From the NCBI GenBank assembly GCA_964619955.1, contig CAZUJF010000008.1, positions 124,001-188,000 of the forward strand: DNA of 64,000 nt, read 5' to 3'. The notes beneath the pieces were generated by a model that was not told where the DNA came from, did no database searches, and saw nothing but the letters and a program-made list of their open reading frames with translations. Source of the DNA: JACQFK01 sp964619955. Its GTDB lineage: Bacteria; Planctomycetota; MHYJ01; JACPRB01. Positions 7,390 through 15,821 of the stretch are shown here, in pieces. A program made the translations under genes and the position numbers. How positions within the stretch are numbered: the first letter of the stretch is position 1; each line of letters begins with the position of its first letter.

Positions 7390-9687
7390 CTACTGGAGGC
7401 GCGGGACGGGCACCGCCTCCCCGCGGCGCTGGGCGTCCTGCTCCTCCTTCCCGTAGGTTCCGAAGAAGGGCGCGTTGGCGTCCAGCCACAGATACAGGCG
7501 GCGGAGTTCGGGATCCGGCAGCCCGGCGTGCCGTTCGTCGTGCAGGATCCGGGCGAGCGGGCTCGCGTCGGCCCCCAGGCGGCCCGGCCGGGTGGTCGCG
7601 CCCGAGATGCTTTGTCCGCCCCACTCGTACCAGCGCACGAAGGGCCGGAGGCTTTCGTAGGATCGCGAGAACGCCCCCGCGGGGGTTCCGTCGAGGAGGG
7701 GCCGTGCCCCGTCCGGCCCGTGGCAGCGCAGGCAATGGCGGTCGAGGACGGGCTGCACGAGGCGCGCGTAGCTCATCGGGCGGCTTCCGTCGGGGCCCGG
7801 GCTCAGGATCGAGGGCGGGCGTTGGAGGGCCAGGGGCGCCGCTCCGGTCCCGGGCGGATCCCGCCGGGGTTCGTGGCAGCCCGCGCACGAGCGGCGTTCG
7901 CCGGGTTGCAGGTAGACCGCGCTGCGCATGCCCTGCACGGCGCGGCCGCCGGCGTCGACCGCCTGGAAGTAGAGCGGCCTTCCCGCGGGCGCGCGGAAGT
8001 AGGCCGAACCGTCCGCCTCCACGGGCGCCGTTCCCACGAGCAGGCGGGCGGGCTCGGCGTTGGCGAAGCCGAGGCGGGGCGCGTTCACCACGTGCGTGGA
8101 CTTGGGCAGGAGCTGGAACACCCGCAGTTCGCGCACGGGCCGGTCCGCCGGCAGGGGGAAGAGGCTGCGCTTCACGTCCGAGACCACGAACTCGCCCTCG
8201 TCCCGCAGCGCGGGATCGAGGCGCGAGGGAAGGACCGGCGGGACGGGACGGGGCGCCAGCGGGATCGGGTACATGCAGGAGACCCCCTCCTCCCGGTAGA
8301 GGAGTTCCAGGGTCCCGAACCGGTCGAAGTAGTAGATCCCCGCCGAGTCCTTCCTCCCCCCGGAGCTCATGCCCGGGATCCGGTCGTGGCTGTAGGAGAC
8401 GAGGAAGTGGTTCTCGGAGAGCGGCCAGGGGCTGTGGAAGTAGTGCGCGGGCCAGCCTCCGTCCCTGCCGTCGCCTTCGGGATAGGGGACGTCGGGGGTG
8501 AGCCGCTCGACCGCGGCCAGGTCGTCCAGCCCCGTGGCCGGATCCAGCGCGGTCCGGTCCGGATCCAGCAGCATCAGCGCCCCGCCGACGTCGGCGTGGT
8601 GGGCGCCCGCGATGAACGCGATCTTGCGCGAGCCGGGCACGGCGCGCGGCTGGTAGCAGGCGTTGATCCTTGTCGTGTAGTTTCCGAAGAGCGACGCGGC
8701 GGCCGTGCCGTCCGGGTGGGTCGTCCAGAGGCCGTGGAAGTTGGACGCCGAGCGGTCCACGTAGTCCCAGCGGACGTAGGCGAGGCGGCCGTCGTTCAGG
8801 ACCGTGGGATGCCATTCGTCGGTCTCGTGGAAGGAAAGGGGGCGCACGTCGCGGCCGTCGGCCCCGCAGCGGTGGAGCGTGTAGGTGACGATGGGCTCCC
8901 AGGGGTTGTTGCAGCGCACGAAGCCCCCGCGGCGGGAGGACAGGAACGCGAGGCCGCCGTCGGGAAGGGGGCAGGGGTCGAAATCGTCGGAGGGCCCCTC
9001 CGTGAGGGGCTGCAGCCGCGCGCCGTCGGCGGACACGGAGTAGAGGTGGAACAGGCGGTCGTCGGGCCGGGGCCGGTAGGGGTCGGGACGCGCCGCCTCC
9101 GAGGGGTGGTAGGCGAAGTAGACGGTGCGGGCGTCGTACGAGAGCGCGAGGGTCGTGAAGTTGCCGGGCTTCAGGCGTCCGCCGAGGAGGTCCCGCGTGC
9201 GGAAGGAACGGCCGGGCTCCTCGAGGACGTGCACGCCGCCCCCGGAGAGGCCGTCGTAGAAGTAGCCCATGTACTCGTGGAGCATCTGGCAGGCGAAGCG
9301 CCGCCGCTTCAGGAAGACGAGCGGCCGGCCCGCCAGGAGCGGGTTCCGCAGCGCCGCCTCGCGCGCCAGGCCCCGCGTCCGGAGGTAGAGCCCGCGCCGG
9401 TCCGCCGGCGCCATCGCGTCGAGCGCGGCCGCCTCGGCGCGCAGGCCGTCGAGCCGCCGGGCGTCGGCGTCCGTGTCCGGGGCTCCGGGAAGGCGCCGGA
9501 GATCCTCGAGCACCCGCGCGGCGCGGTCCAGGACGTCGCGGACCGCCCCGGGGGCATCCAGGGAGCGGCCCCGCCGGGACTCCTGGGCCGCCCAGTCCGC
9601 CTCAATCTCCCCGTCGGCGGACGGCTCCGCTCCTCCGGCGAGGAGGAGCGTCAGGGCCAGGACGCGGCGGACCTGAAGCATCACCAC
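7390..9687 (-). CDS. Secreted di-heme cytochrome, hydrazine-synthase-alpha-like family
   Basis: The 765-residue protein has an N-terminal signal, a helical region and a beta-propeller-like middle with repeated SxDARTVYFAY / DGGLAFLSSRRGG strands. Its C-terminus has two c-type heme sites, CAGCH (601-605, within QPGERRSCAGCHEPR) and CLRCH (652-656, within QPVLDRHCLRCHG). This layout matches a large planctomycete family related to the alpha subunit of hydrazine synthase. Most members occur in organisms that do not perform anammox, so the name does not imply hydrazine chemistry. It is probably periplasmic. The first residues read MVMLQ, so either of two nearby ATGs may be the start. Confidence 0.75.
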   Translation of the reverse strand: MVMLQVRRVLALTLLLAGGAEPSADGEIEADWAAQESRRGRSLDAPGAVRDVLDRAARVLEDLRRLPGAPDTDADARRLDGLRAEAAALDAMAPADRRGLYLRTRGLAREAALRNPLLAGRPLVFLKRRRFACQMLHEYMGYFYDGLSGGGVHVLEEPGRSFRTRDLLGGRLKPGNFTTLALSYDARTVYFAYHPSEAARPDPYRPRPDDRLFHLYSVSADGARLQPLTEGPSDDFDPCPLPDGGLAFLSSRRGGFVRCNNPWEPIVTYTLHRCGADGRDVRPLSFHETDEWHPTVLNDGRLAYVRWDYVDRSASNFHGLWTTHPDGTAAASLFGNYTTRINACYQPRAVPGSRKIAFIAGAHHADVGGALMLLDPDRTALDPATGLDDLAAVERLTPDVPYPEGDGRDGGWPAHYFHSPWPLSENHFLVSYSHDRIPGMSSGGRKDSAGIYYFDRFGTLELLYREEGVSCMYPIPLAPRPVPPVLPSRLDPALRDEGEFVVSDVKRSLFPLPADRPVRELRVFQLLPKSTHVVNAPRLGFANAEPARLLVGTAPVEADGSAYFRAPAGRPLYFQAVDAGGRAVQGMRSAVYLQPGERRSCAGCHEPRRDPPGTGAAPLALQRPPSILSPGPDGSRPMSYARLVQPVLDRHCLRCHGPDGARPLLDGTPAGAFSRSYESLRPFVRWYEWGGQSISGATTRPGRLGADASPLARILHDERHAGLPDPELRRLYLWLDANAPFFGTYGKEEQDAQRRGEAVPVPRLQ

Positions 9688-9718
9688 GTTAAGTATATGA
9701 CGCGGGCCGCCGGGAGGG

Positions 9719-11338
9719 TTACTGCTTCTGGAATTCCGGCGAACCCAGGAGCGCGGAGACGATCAGGGGGCCGACCTTGTCGACCCGGGCCTTGGGGCCG
9801 GCGTCGAGCTCCTTGCGGATCGTCTCGTCGAGCCGCCGGGAGGTCGTCTCGCCGATGCCGGCGACCGGGAGGAGGCGCGCGACCAGGGCGGCCTTCCAGC
9901 TCTCCGGGCGGGCGGGGTCGAGATCCTTGTAGAGCGAGGCGGGAATCCGGACGCCCCCGATCTTTCCGAAGGCGAGGTCGTTGGCGAAGACCCAGCGGGG
10001 GGCGAGGCTGCCCGGGTCGCGCCACGCCTCGGCCTGGTCGTAATAGCCGGTGGGGGCCGGGCAGCGGTAGAGCGGTTCGTTCATGGCGACGAGGGCCTTC
10101 TGCAGGGCCTCGGGTTTCGAGATCTCGGCGCCGGTCACGCGGAGGGCGCTCACCACGAATTCCCAGGGCCGCTTGAACTTGGCGCGGAAGTTCGCGGGGT
10201 CGGCGAAGGCGGGGTCCTCGACGATGGCGCGGAGGACGCGGGGGATGGAGCCGCCGCTCTCGCGGAAGACGGCGGCCGTGCGGTCGACCAGGGCCGCGTC
10301 GGGCTCGTCGTTGACGAACCAGCGGCAGAGCTTCCAGGCCAGGAAGCGGGCGGTTCCCTCGTGCGCCTTGAGGATCCGGAGGACCTCCTCGCCCTCGGCG
10401 ACCGGGTTGGAGCGGTCCTCTTTGACGACGCTGCCGAGGAAGGTCTTCTCGCCGGGGCTGTGCATCTTGGGGTCGAAGCGGAAGGCCGGGGTCTCCCGCT
10501 TGCGCCCGATGGTCCAGCCCGTCAGGCAGCGGGCGACGTTGGCGACGTCCGCCTGGGTGTAGACGTTGTCCACCCCGAGCGTATGGAGTTCCATGATCTC
10601 GCGGGCGTAGTTCTCGTTGAGGCCGCGCTGCCGGGCGAGGGTGAGGGCTTCCTGGACGCGGGCGTCCGCGTCGGGGCCGGCCTTCTTCCGGGCGGCGGCC
10701 TCGACCTTGGCGAGTTCGGCGGCGCCGGGGGGGTTGCGGGAGATGAAATTGTCGAGGTAGACGAGCATGCAGGGGTGTTTGGCGGTGGTCTCGAGCAGTT
10801 CCCCGAAGTTGCCGAGGGCGTGCTTGTAGATGACCGCGCGCTCCCAGTCGGCGACGTGGTCCTTCACGTTCTTCTTGTCGACGCTGACCGAGAAGTGGTT
10901 CCGGAAGAAGTCGGAGGCGGTTTCGCGGACGGGATTGGAGGAGTAGACGGCCCGGAGGAGGACCCACTGGAGGGTGTCCTGGGCGGGGATGGCCGCCAGC
11001 TTCTTGGCCTGCTTCTTCTCCTGCGGCGTGGCCTTCTTGCCCGGGTTGTCCTGGTATTTCTCGTGGATCTGGTCGGCGCTCAGGGCGAGGGTCTCCAGGC
11101 GGGCGAGCCGGGAGCTGAGGGCCTCCGGCTCGGGGAGGCCGCCCTGGAGCTGGGCCTCGAGCCACGGGCCGAGGCCGCGGGAGCGGACCTCGGCGAAGAG
11201 TTCGGGGGTGACCCCGGGGGTCAGTCGGGAGAGGATGTGAAGGAGGCGCTGGTCCTCCGAGAGCGCCGGGGCCGCCGCCTCCTGGGCGGGCGCCGTGCCG
11301 GCGAGCAGGACGGCGGACAGGATGATCCGGAAAACCAT
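9719..11338 (-). CDS. Secreted DUF1800 family protein
   Basis: The 539-residue protein has a signal peptide ending at about TAPAQ (19) and the features of the DUF1800 family. These include HILSRLTPGVTPELFAEV near the start, a DFFRNHFSVSV segment, the NENYAREIMELHTLGV block, the CLTGWTIG motif and FDPKMHSPGEKTFLG. In planctomycetes these genes usually stand next to a DUF1501 gene; here the DUF1501 gene is far away (53249-54640). The function is unknown. It is preceded by the weak Shine-Dalgarno GGAGGTGGCCC. Confidence 0.88.
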   Translation of the reverse strand: MVFRIILSAVLLAGTAPAQEAAAPALSEDQRLLHILSRLTPGVTPELFAEVRSRGLGPWLEAQLQGGLPEPEALSSRLARLETLALSADQIHEKYQDNPGKKATPQEKKQAKKLAAIPAQDTLQWVLLRAVYSSNPVRETASDFFRNHFSVSVDKKNVKDHVADWERAVIYKHALGNFGELLETTAKHPCMLVYLDNFISRNPPGAAELAKVEAAARKKAGPDADARVQEALTLARQRGLNENYAREIMELHTLGVDNVYTQADVANVARCLTGWTIGRKRETPAFRFDPKMHSPGEKTFLGSVVKEDRSNPVAEGEEVLRILKAHEGTARFLAWKLCRWFVNDEPDAALVDRTAAVFRESGGSIPRVLRAIVEDPAFADPANFRAKFKRPWEFVVSALRVTGAEISKPEALQKALVAMNEPLYRCPAPTGYYDQAEAWRDPGSLAPRWVFANDLAFGKIGGVRIPASLYKDLDPARPESWKAALVARLLPVAGIGETTSRRLDETIRKELDAGPKARVDKVGPLIVSALLGSPEFQKQ

Positions 11339-11495
11339 GGGCCACCTCCAATCGTCAGAACCGGATGCTTAACCCGCTCAATCAATATTGGTTGCGGCGA
11401 ATCGGCGGAGGATCGGTTGGGGGAGGGACGGACCCGTCCTCGCGGGTGCTCCTGCGGCGCCCCGATGCCGCCGGCAGCCTTCGCCGGCTTCGGGA

Positions 11496-14228
11496 CTAAT
11501 TCAGGCGCCTGAGGCCCACCGCCGCCAGAATCCCGTTGCGCCGGAGCGGCGGGCCCGCCTCGACCGCCTTCTTGTAGAACAGCTTCGCGTCCCCGGGACG
11601 GCCGTTGAGCTCCAGCCAGCGCCCCATGAAATAGGGCAGGTTCATTTTTCCGACCGCGTCTGCGGCATCCAGCATCTGCTGCCAGGCCTTGAGGTCCAGC
11701 GGCCCGCCGGCGGCGATCGACTTCAGCAGTTCGCGCTCCCGAACCGGAGTGCCATCCTTGGGGTCGAAGGCCAGCCCGGCCTTGAAGATACGGTCCCGGG
11801 TCTCCGTGTCCTTGAGCTCCATCGCCTTGAGGCCCGCGTGCAACGCGTTGTGCGGGTGGGCTTTTCGAGCGAACACCTTTTCGTAGGCTGCCAGGGATTC
11901 CTTCGGGCGTCCGGCCAGTTCGTGCAGGACGCCGAGGGCATTGAGCTCGATCTCCGTCGGTTCTCCGGGCCGCCCTTCGAGCACCTTCAGCGCCAGCGCT
12001 TCCGCCTCCTCTTCTTCCCCGAAGCCCGTCCGTTTGACGAAGAAATACCAGTTCTGGGCCTCGTTGAGGTACCACTGCGCCGTCTTCTTCTGCCACTCGT
12101 GGGCCTGCGCCAGGTCCCCCGCCCCCTCGCAGGCATCGCGCGCCGCGTCGAGGGCCCAGGCCGCGTTCGACTCCTGCGCGGCCGTCTCCGCATACGCGCG
12201 CGCCTTTCGCCACTCCTTTTGCGCCATGAACTCCCTGGCCATGTCCGTGCGGACGCGGGCATGGTGCAGACCGACGAAGTCCTCCTGCTCCAGAAAGCGG
12301 TCGAGCGTCGACTGCCAGCGCTCGCGGTCGCCCCGCTCTTTGTAGAAGGCCGCCAGTTCGTCGCAGACGCTCTTGCTCGGTCCGCGCTCCGCCGCCTTCT
12401 TGAGGCATCGCTCGGCGTCGTCAGGCCGCTTGAGCTCGCGATATTTCTTTCCCAGCGCGAGCAGCACCTGCGGGTGGGCGTCGAAGTGCCGCTCCCACTC
12501 GTCGGCCTTGTCCTTCACCTTCTCCCAGTCGAAGGGGATCAGCGCGCGCACGGCCATCGGGTGGTACGGGCTCACCGCCAGCAGCGCCCGGCCGCGCTGG
12601 TTGTGCTGGGACTTCTCGTCGGGTCTCAGGAAGAGAACCTTGGTCTCGAGATCCCGCGCGACGTCGTCCTGGTGTCGCCAGGCGACATTTTGGCGATGGC
12701 CGTCGCTGAACTGGAAGATCGGGTCCAGGGCGAGTTCCGGGTCGATGAGCGGGACTTTTGCCAGGAGCTCTTTGGCCTCCCGCGTCTGGCGGATGCGGTC
12801 GAGAAGGAAGCACTCCATCAACGCCTTGTAGGGATGGCCTTCCCAGAAGCCGCGGGTTTCGTGGATCGACCTCGAAGGGTCCGCATTGCGGCGCGTGTCC
12901 ACTTGCGCCTTCCTCCAGACCTGGCCGAAGGTCTGATGCTGGAGGAAACGGCCGACGGCGCTCCAGGACGGCTCCCCGCCGTCGGCCGCCTCCAGGAGCG
13001 CCGTCCAGAGGCGCGGCCTTGCCTGGAGGTCGGAAAGCCCGTCGTCGTGCTCGTCGAGCACCTTCCGGGCCTGCGCGGGAAGGCCGGGCAGGCCCGCCAG
13101 ACGATCGTACAGCCGCTCCGCCATGACGGCGCGGCTGCCCGTCGATCCGTTGCTGCCGAGACGGATGCCGCCCATCTCGCACATCGCTTCGTAGAGGTAG
13201 TAGCACTCGGGATTCGCCTGGACGGCTTCGCGAAGTTTCCGCACCTCGAGGATGTCGTTGCGGCACTCTTCGAAGAGCATGAATCCCAGAAGTCGGAGCA
13301 GTCCCTTGTTGTAGGGGGCCTCGAAGGCGGCGAGAGCCGTCGCGTCGTATCGGCAAAAGGCCTCGATCCAGTTCACCCAGATGGGCACGTTTCCATCGCC
13401 GGCGATCCGGGTCGCGGCCGCGATATCCTCCAGGGCGGCGCCGTGCAGCCCGGTCAGCCCGCGCGCGTAGGCTCGGGTCCAGAGCGAAAGCCGAGTGCCG
13501 GGCCAGAGGCCGCCGGCCCGTTCGGCGTAAAGAAGGGCCCGGGCCTTGAACGCCTTGTGGGCCGCGTAGAAGAGGTATTCGCCCATCTTCCCGAGATGGG
13601 CGTAGCCCCGTACGATCGCGAGCATCCGCATCGGGGCGTCCCCGCCGGTCCGCGTGTCCGCGTGGAGCTCCCGGAGCGCGCGGAACTGTTCGGTGAAGGT
13701 GAGCGTCATCAGGGCGCTTTCGATCGCGTCGGACACCCTCCCGCGTTCCGCTTTGGCGCTCGGCGTTCCCTCGAAGCCGGCCGCCTTGAGGACGTCGATG
13801 AAAGCGCCCCGGGAAAGGGCCTCGCACGACTTGACGAGCGCCGGATAGTCGAGGCCGCCGGGGGGGAGGGGGATCTCCTGATCCCAAAGCAGCGGAGCGT
13901 CGGGAGCGGCCTTCCGCCCGATCCGGACACGGACCGACTTTCCGGGGACCGCGAGCGTGCGGACGGTCAGCGTCGTGGCTCCGTCCGGAAACGGCTCCCC
14001 CAGCGTCCGGTCGCGGGTGGACAGCCCGAGTCCGTCGCGGCCGGCGATGAGGATCGCTTGCCGGACGATCTCCCGCACCAGAAGCCCCGCATGAGCCTTG
14101 CCGTCCGGGAACTCCGGGTCCTCCGCGTCGAGCGCCAGGATCGACGCCCGCCGGGGAGGCATCGGATCCCGGGCGTTGCCGCAGGGAAGGGCGCCGAGCA
14201 GGAGCAGGGGAAGCAGAAGCAGTTTCAC
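11496..14228 (-). CDS. Large secreted tetratricopeptide-repeat protein
   Basis: This is a 910-residue protein with an N-terminal signal (KLLLLPLLLLGALPCG; the cysteine could be lipidated but the lipobox is poor). An alpha/beta region follows (to about 200) and then a long array of helical hairpins with TPR character (for example ALGKKYRELKRPDDAERCLK and LGVLHELAGRPKESLAAYEK). The GTG at 14228 is chosen as start because GGGAGACC lies just upstream and the signal peptide begins there. The frame stays open for another 204 bases, but that stretch codes for arginine-rich non-conserved residues. It probably works as a periplasmic scaffold. I do not recognise the family. Confidence 0.8.
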   Translation of the reverse strand: MKLLLLPLLLLGALPCGNARDPMPPRRASILALDAEDPEFPDGKAHAGLLVREIVRQAILIAGRDGLGLSTRDRTLGEPFPDGATTLTVRTLAVPGKSVRVRIGRKAAPDAPLLWDQEIPLPPGGLDYPALVKSCEALSRGAFIDVLKAAGFEGTPSAKAERGRVSDAIESALMTLTFTEQFRALRELHADTRTGGDAPMRMLAIVRGYAHLGKMGEYLFYAAHKAFKARALLYAERAGGLWPGTRLSLWTRAYARGLTGLHGAALEDIAAATRIAGDGNVPIWVNWIEAFCRYDATALAAFEAPYNKGLLRLLGFMLFEECRNDILEVRKLREAVQANPECYYLYEAMCEMGGIRLGSNGSTGSRAVMAERLYDRLAGLPGLPAQARKVLDEHDDGLSDLQARPRLWTALLEAADGGEPSWSAVGRFLQHQTFGQVWRKAQVDTRRNADPSRSIHETRGFWEGHPYKALMECFLLDRIRQTREAKELLAKVPLIDPELALDPIFQFSDGHRQNVAWRHQDDVARDLETKVLFLRPDEKSQHNQRGRALLAVSPYHPMAVRALIPFDWEKVKDKADEWERHFDAHPQVLLALGKKYRELKRPDDAERCLKKAAERGPSKSVCDELAAFYKERGDRERWQSTLDRFLEQEDFVGLHHARVRTDMAREFMAQKEWRKARAYAETAAQESNAAWALDAARDACEGAGDLAQAHEWQKKTAQWYLNEAQNWYFFVKRTGFGEEEEAEALALKVLEGRPGEPTEIELNALGVLHELAGRPKESLAAYEKVFARKAHPHNALHAGLKAMELKDTETRDRIFKAGLAFDPKDGTPVRERELLKSIAAGGPLDLKAWQQMLDAADAVGKMNLPYFMGRWLELNGRPGDAKLFYKKAVEAGPPLRRNGILAAVGLRRLN

Positions 14229-14349
14229 CGGTCGGTCTCCCTCGATCCTCCATATATACCGCACTGCGGGGGCGATGTAAGGAAAACTTGAACATTCCCG
14301 GAAGGCGCGGCTTTCCGTCGTATACTTCAGGCGTCCTGGGGATCGATCG

Positions 14350-15696
14350 ATGCGTGCAAGGTTCCTGCTCCTGTCCCTTCTGGCGGCGGCGCTCCCGGTC
14401 CAGGAGGAGGCGCGGATCAGGGGGCTGATCACGAAGCTGGACGACGACAGCTTCGAGGTGCGCGAGAAGGCGGAGCAGGAGCTCGTCGCGATCGGCGAGG
14501 CAGCGGTGCCGCTCCTCCGGACGGCGGTGGCGGAGGCGGAGCGCCGGAAAGATCAGGCGGAGATCAGGGTTCGGGCCCTCTCGGCGATCGACGCCATAGA
14601 GTTCGCCGCCAAGGCAAGGCGCTTCTTCGCCGAGCCGAGGCTGATCACGCTCCGCTGCCCGGAGGCGGAGATCGGACAGGTGCTCTCCGACCTGGAGCGG
14701 CAGACGGGGGTCAAATGCGACGTGTCGCGCATCGATGCGAAGGCGAAAGTGTCGATCGATGCCGTGAACGCGCCTCTTTTCAAGGTGCTGGACGGCCTCT
14801 GCCTGGGCCAAGAGGAGCGCTCCTACGAATACCGCGATGAGGGGGTGCGGTTCCATCGCTCGCGTTTCGTTCCCTGTCCTTCCGCGTACGAGGGACCGTT
14901 CCGGATCCGCGCGGTGAAGCTGAAACAGGAGCGGTCGACCGACTTCAAGACAAGCGATGCGCAGGTCCAGCTCTCGCTTGCGGCGGATTGGGAGAGGTAC
15001 TTGAAGCCCTCCCGGAGGGTGGTGCTCGAGGTCCGCAAAGCGACGGACGACAAGGGCGGGGCTCTTGAAGTCGGAACGGCGGAGGAGGTCGACGACGGAA
15101 ACGGCGGCCGCATCGTCATCGGCGGCAGACGCATTCTCATGAGGTTGGGAGGCGCCGTGATGGTCGCCGCGGCCGCGGATGAGGAGGCGGCGCACTTCTT
15201 CACCCTCAAGGGCCTGAGCCCCGGGGCGACGCGAATAACGGTCCAGGGACTCGCCCAGTTCATGTTCCCGCTGGAGAAGAAGGACGTGGTTTTCGAGAAT
15301 CCGGGCGCGGACGAGCCTCAGCAGGCCGGGGATGTCGCCCTCGCGCTGAGGAGCCAGGGCTCGGGCCGTGCCTGGAGGCTCACCCTGTCGCAGACCCCGG
15401 GGCGGCCGCTGGTCCGCCCGCAGGACATGGACGGCCGCATCGATAGGGAGTCGGTCGTCGCGCTGGACGAGGCCGGCAAGGAGCATCAAGGCACCTTGAG
15501 CGACGCCGGATCCAGGGAAGAGATGCAGATGGTCATGCTCGGCCGCGAGGTTCCCGCCGGAACGCCCCTGGCGACGTTTCAGGCCGTCTTTCCCACGCTT
15601 CAGAACCGCCTGCCGAAGAAGATCCGCTTCAAGTTCGTGAGCCAGGTCTTCGTCAAGAGCGTTCCATTCACGCTCGCCGATATCGCGCTTCCGTAG
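14350..15696 (+). CDS. Secreted HEAT-type / secretin-like domain protein
   Basis: The 448-residue protein has a signal peptide (to about residue 18, ending PVQ). Residues 26-60 are a HEAT-like unit (LDDDSFEVREKAEQELVAIG) that is common in planctomycete secreted proteins. Next comes an STN/secretin-like beta-alpha stretch (ISLDAV-type segment KVSIDAVNAPLFKVLDGLC, about 135-155) and a beta-rich C-terminus of unknown kind. It is divergent from the TPR protein; the shared 121-base intergenic region holds TATACT at 14321-14326 for this gene and TATATA for the other. Function unknown. Confidence 0.7.
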   Translation: MRARFLLLSLLAAALPVQEEARIRGLITKLDDDSFEVREKAEQELVAIGEAAVPLLRTAVAEAERRKDQAEIRVRALSAIDAIEFAAKARRFFAEPRLITLRCPEAEIGQVLSDLERQTGVKCDVSRIDAKAKVSIDAVNAPLFKVLDGLCLGQEERSYEYRDEGVRFHRSRFVPCPSAYEGPFRIRAVKLKQERSTDFKTSDAQVQLSLAADWERYLKPSRRVVLEVRKATDDKGGALEVGTAEEVDDGNGGRIVIGGRRILMRLGGAVMVAAAADEEAAHFFTLKGLSPGATRITVQGLAQFMFPLEKKDVVFENPGADEPQQAGDVALALRSQGSGRAWRLTLSQTPGRPLVRPQDMDGRIDRESVVALDEAGKEHQGTLSDAGSREEMQMVMLGREVPAGTPLATFQAVFPTLQNRLPKKIRFKFVSQVFVKSVPFTLADIALP

Positions 15697-15821
15697 AGTC
15701 GTGGTTCCGGGGAACTCAAGCGCCCCTGCTCGGGGCACGGGACAAAGAGGCCGGTGCAATGTGAACCCCCGAGGGGAGGGGGAGCCGGAGAACCCCGCCC
15801 TTGAGGTATCATGGGCCCCCG

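Noticed and set aside
4703..8815. Very long open frame across several minus-strand genes
   Set aside because: Only its last part (4703-6238) has family-like sequence. The rest is arginine/proline-rich and lies out of frame over the nucleoside-hydrolase-like and cytochrome genes; it is a product of high GC.
7390..9687. Inference that the organism performs anammox
   Set aside because: One hydrazine-synthase-alpha-like protein is not evidence; the family is broad and no partner genes are present.
15697..15821. Terminator candidate GCCCCT/GGGGC after the HEAT-type gene
   Set aside because: The stem is short and no T run follows on either strand.
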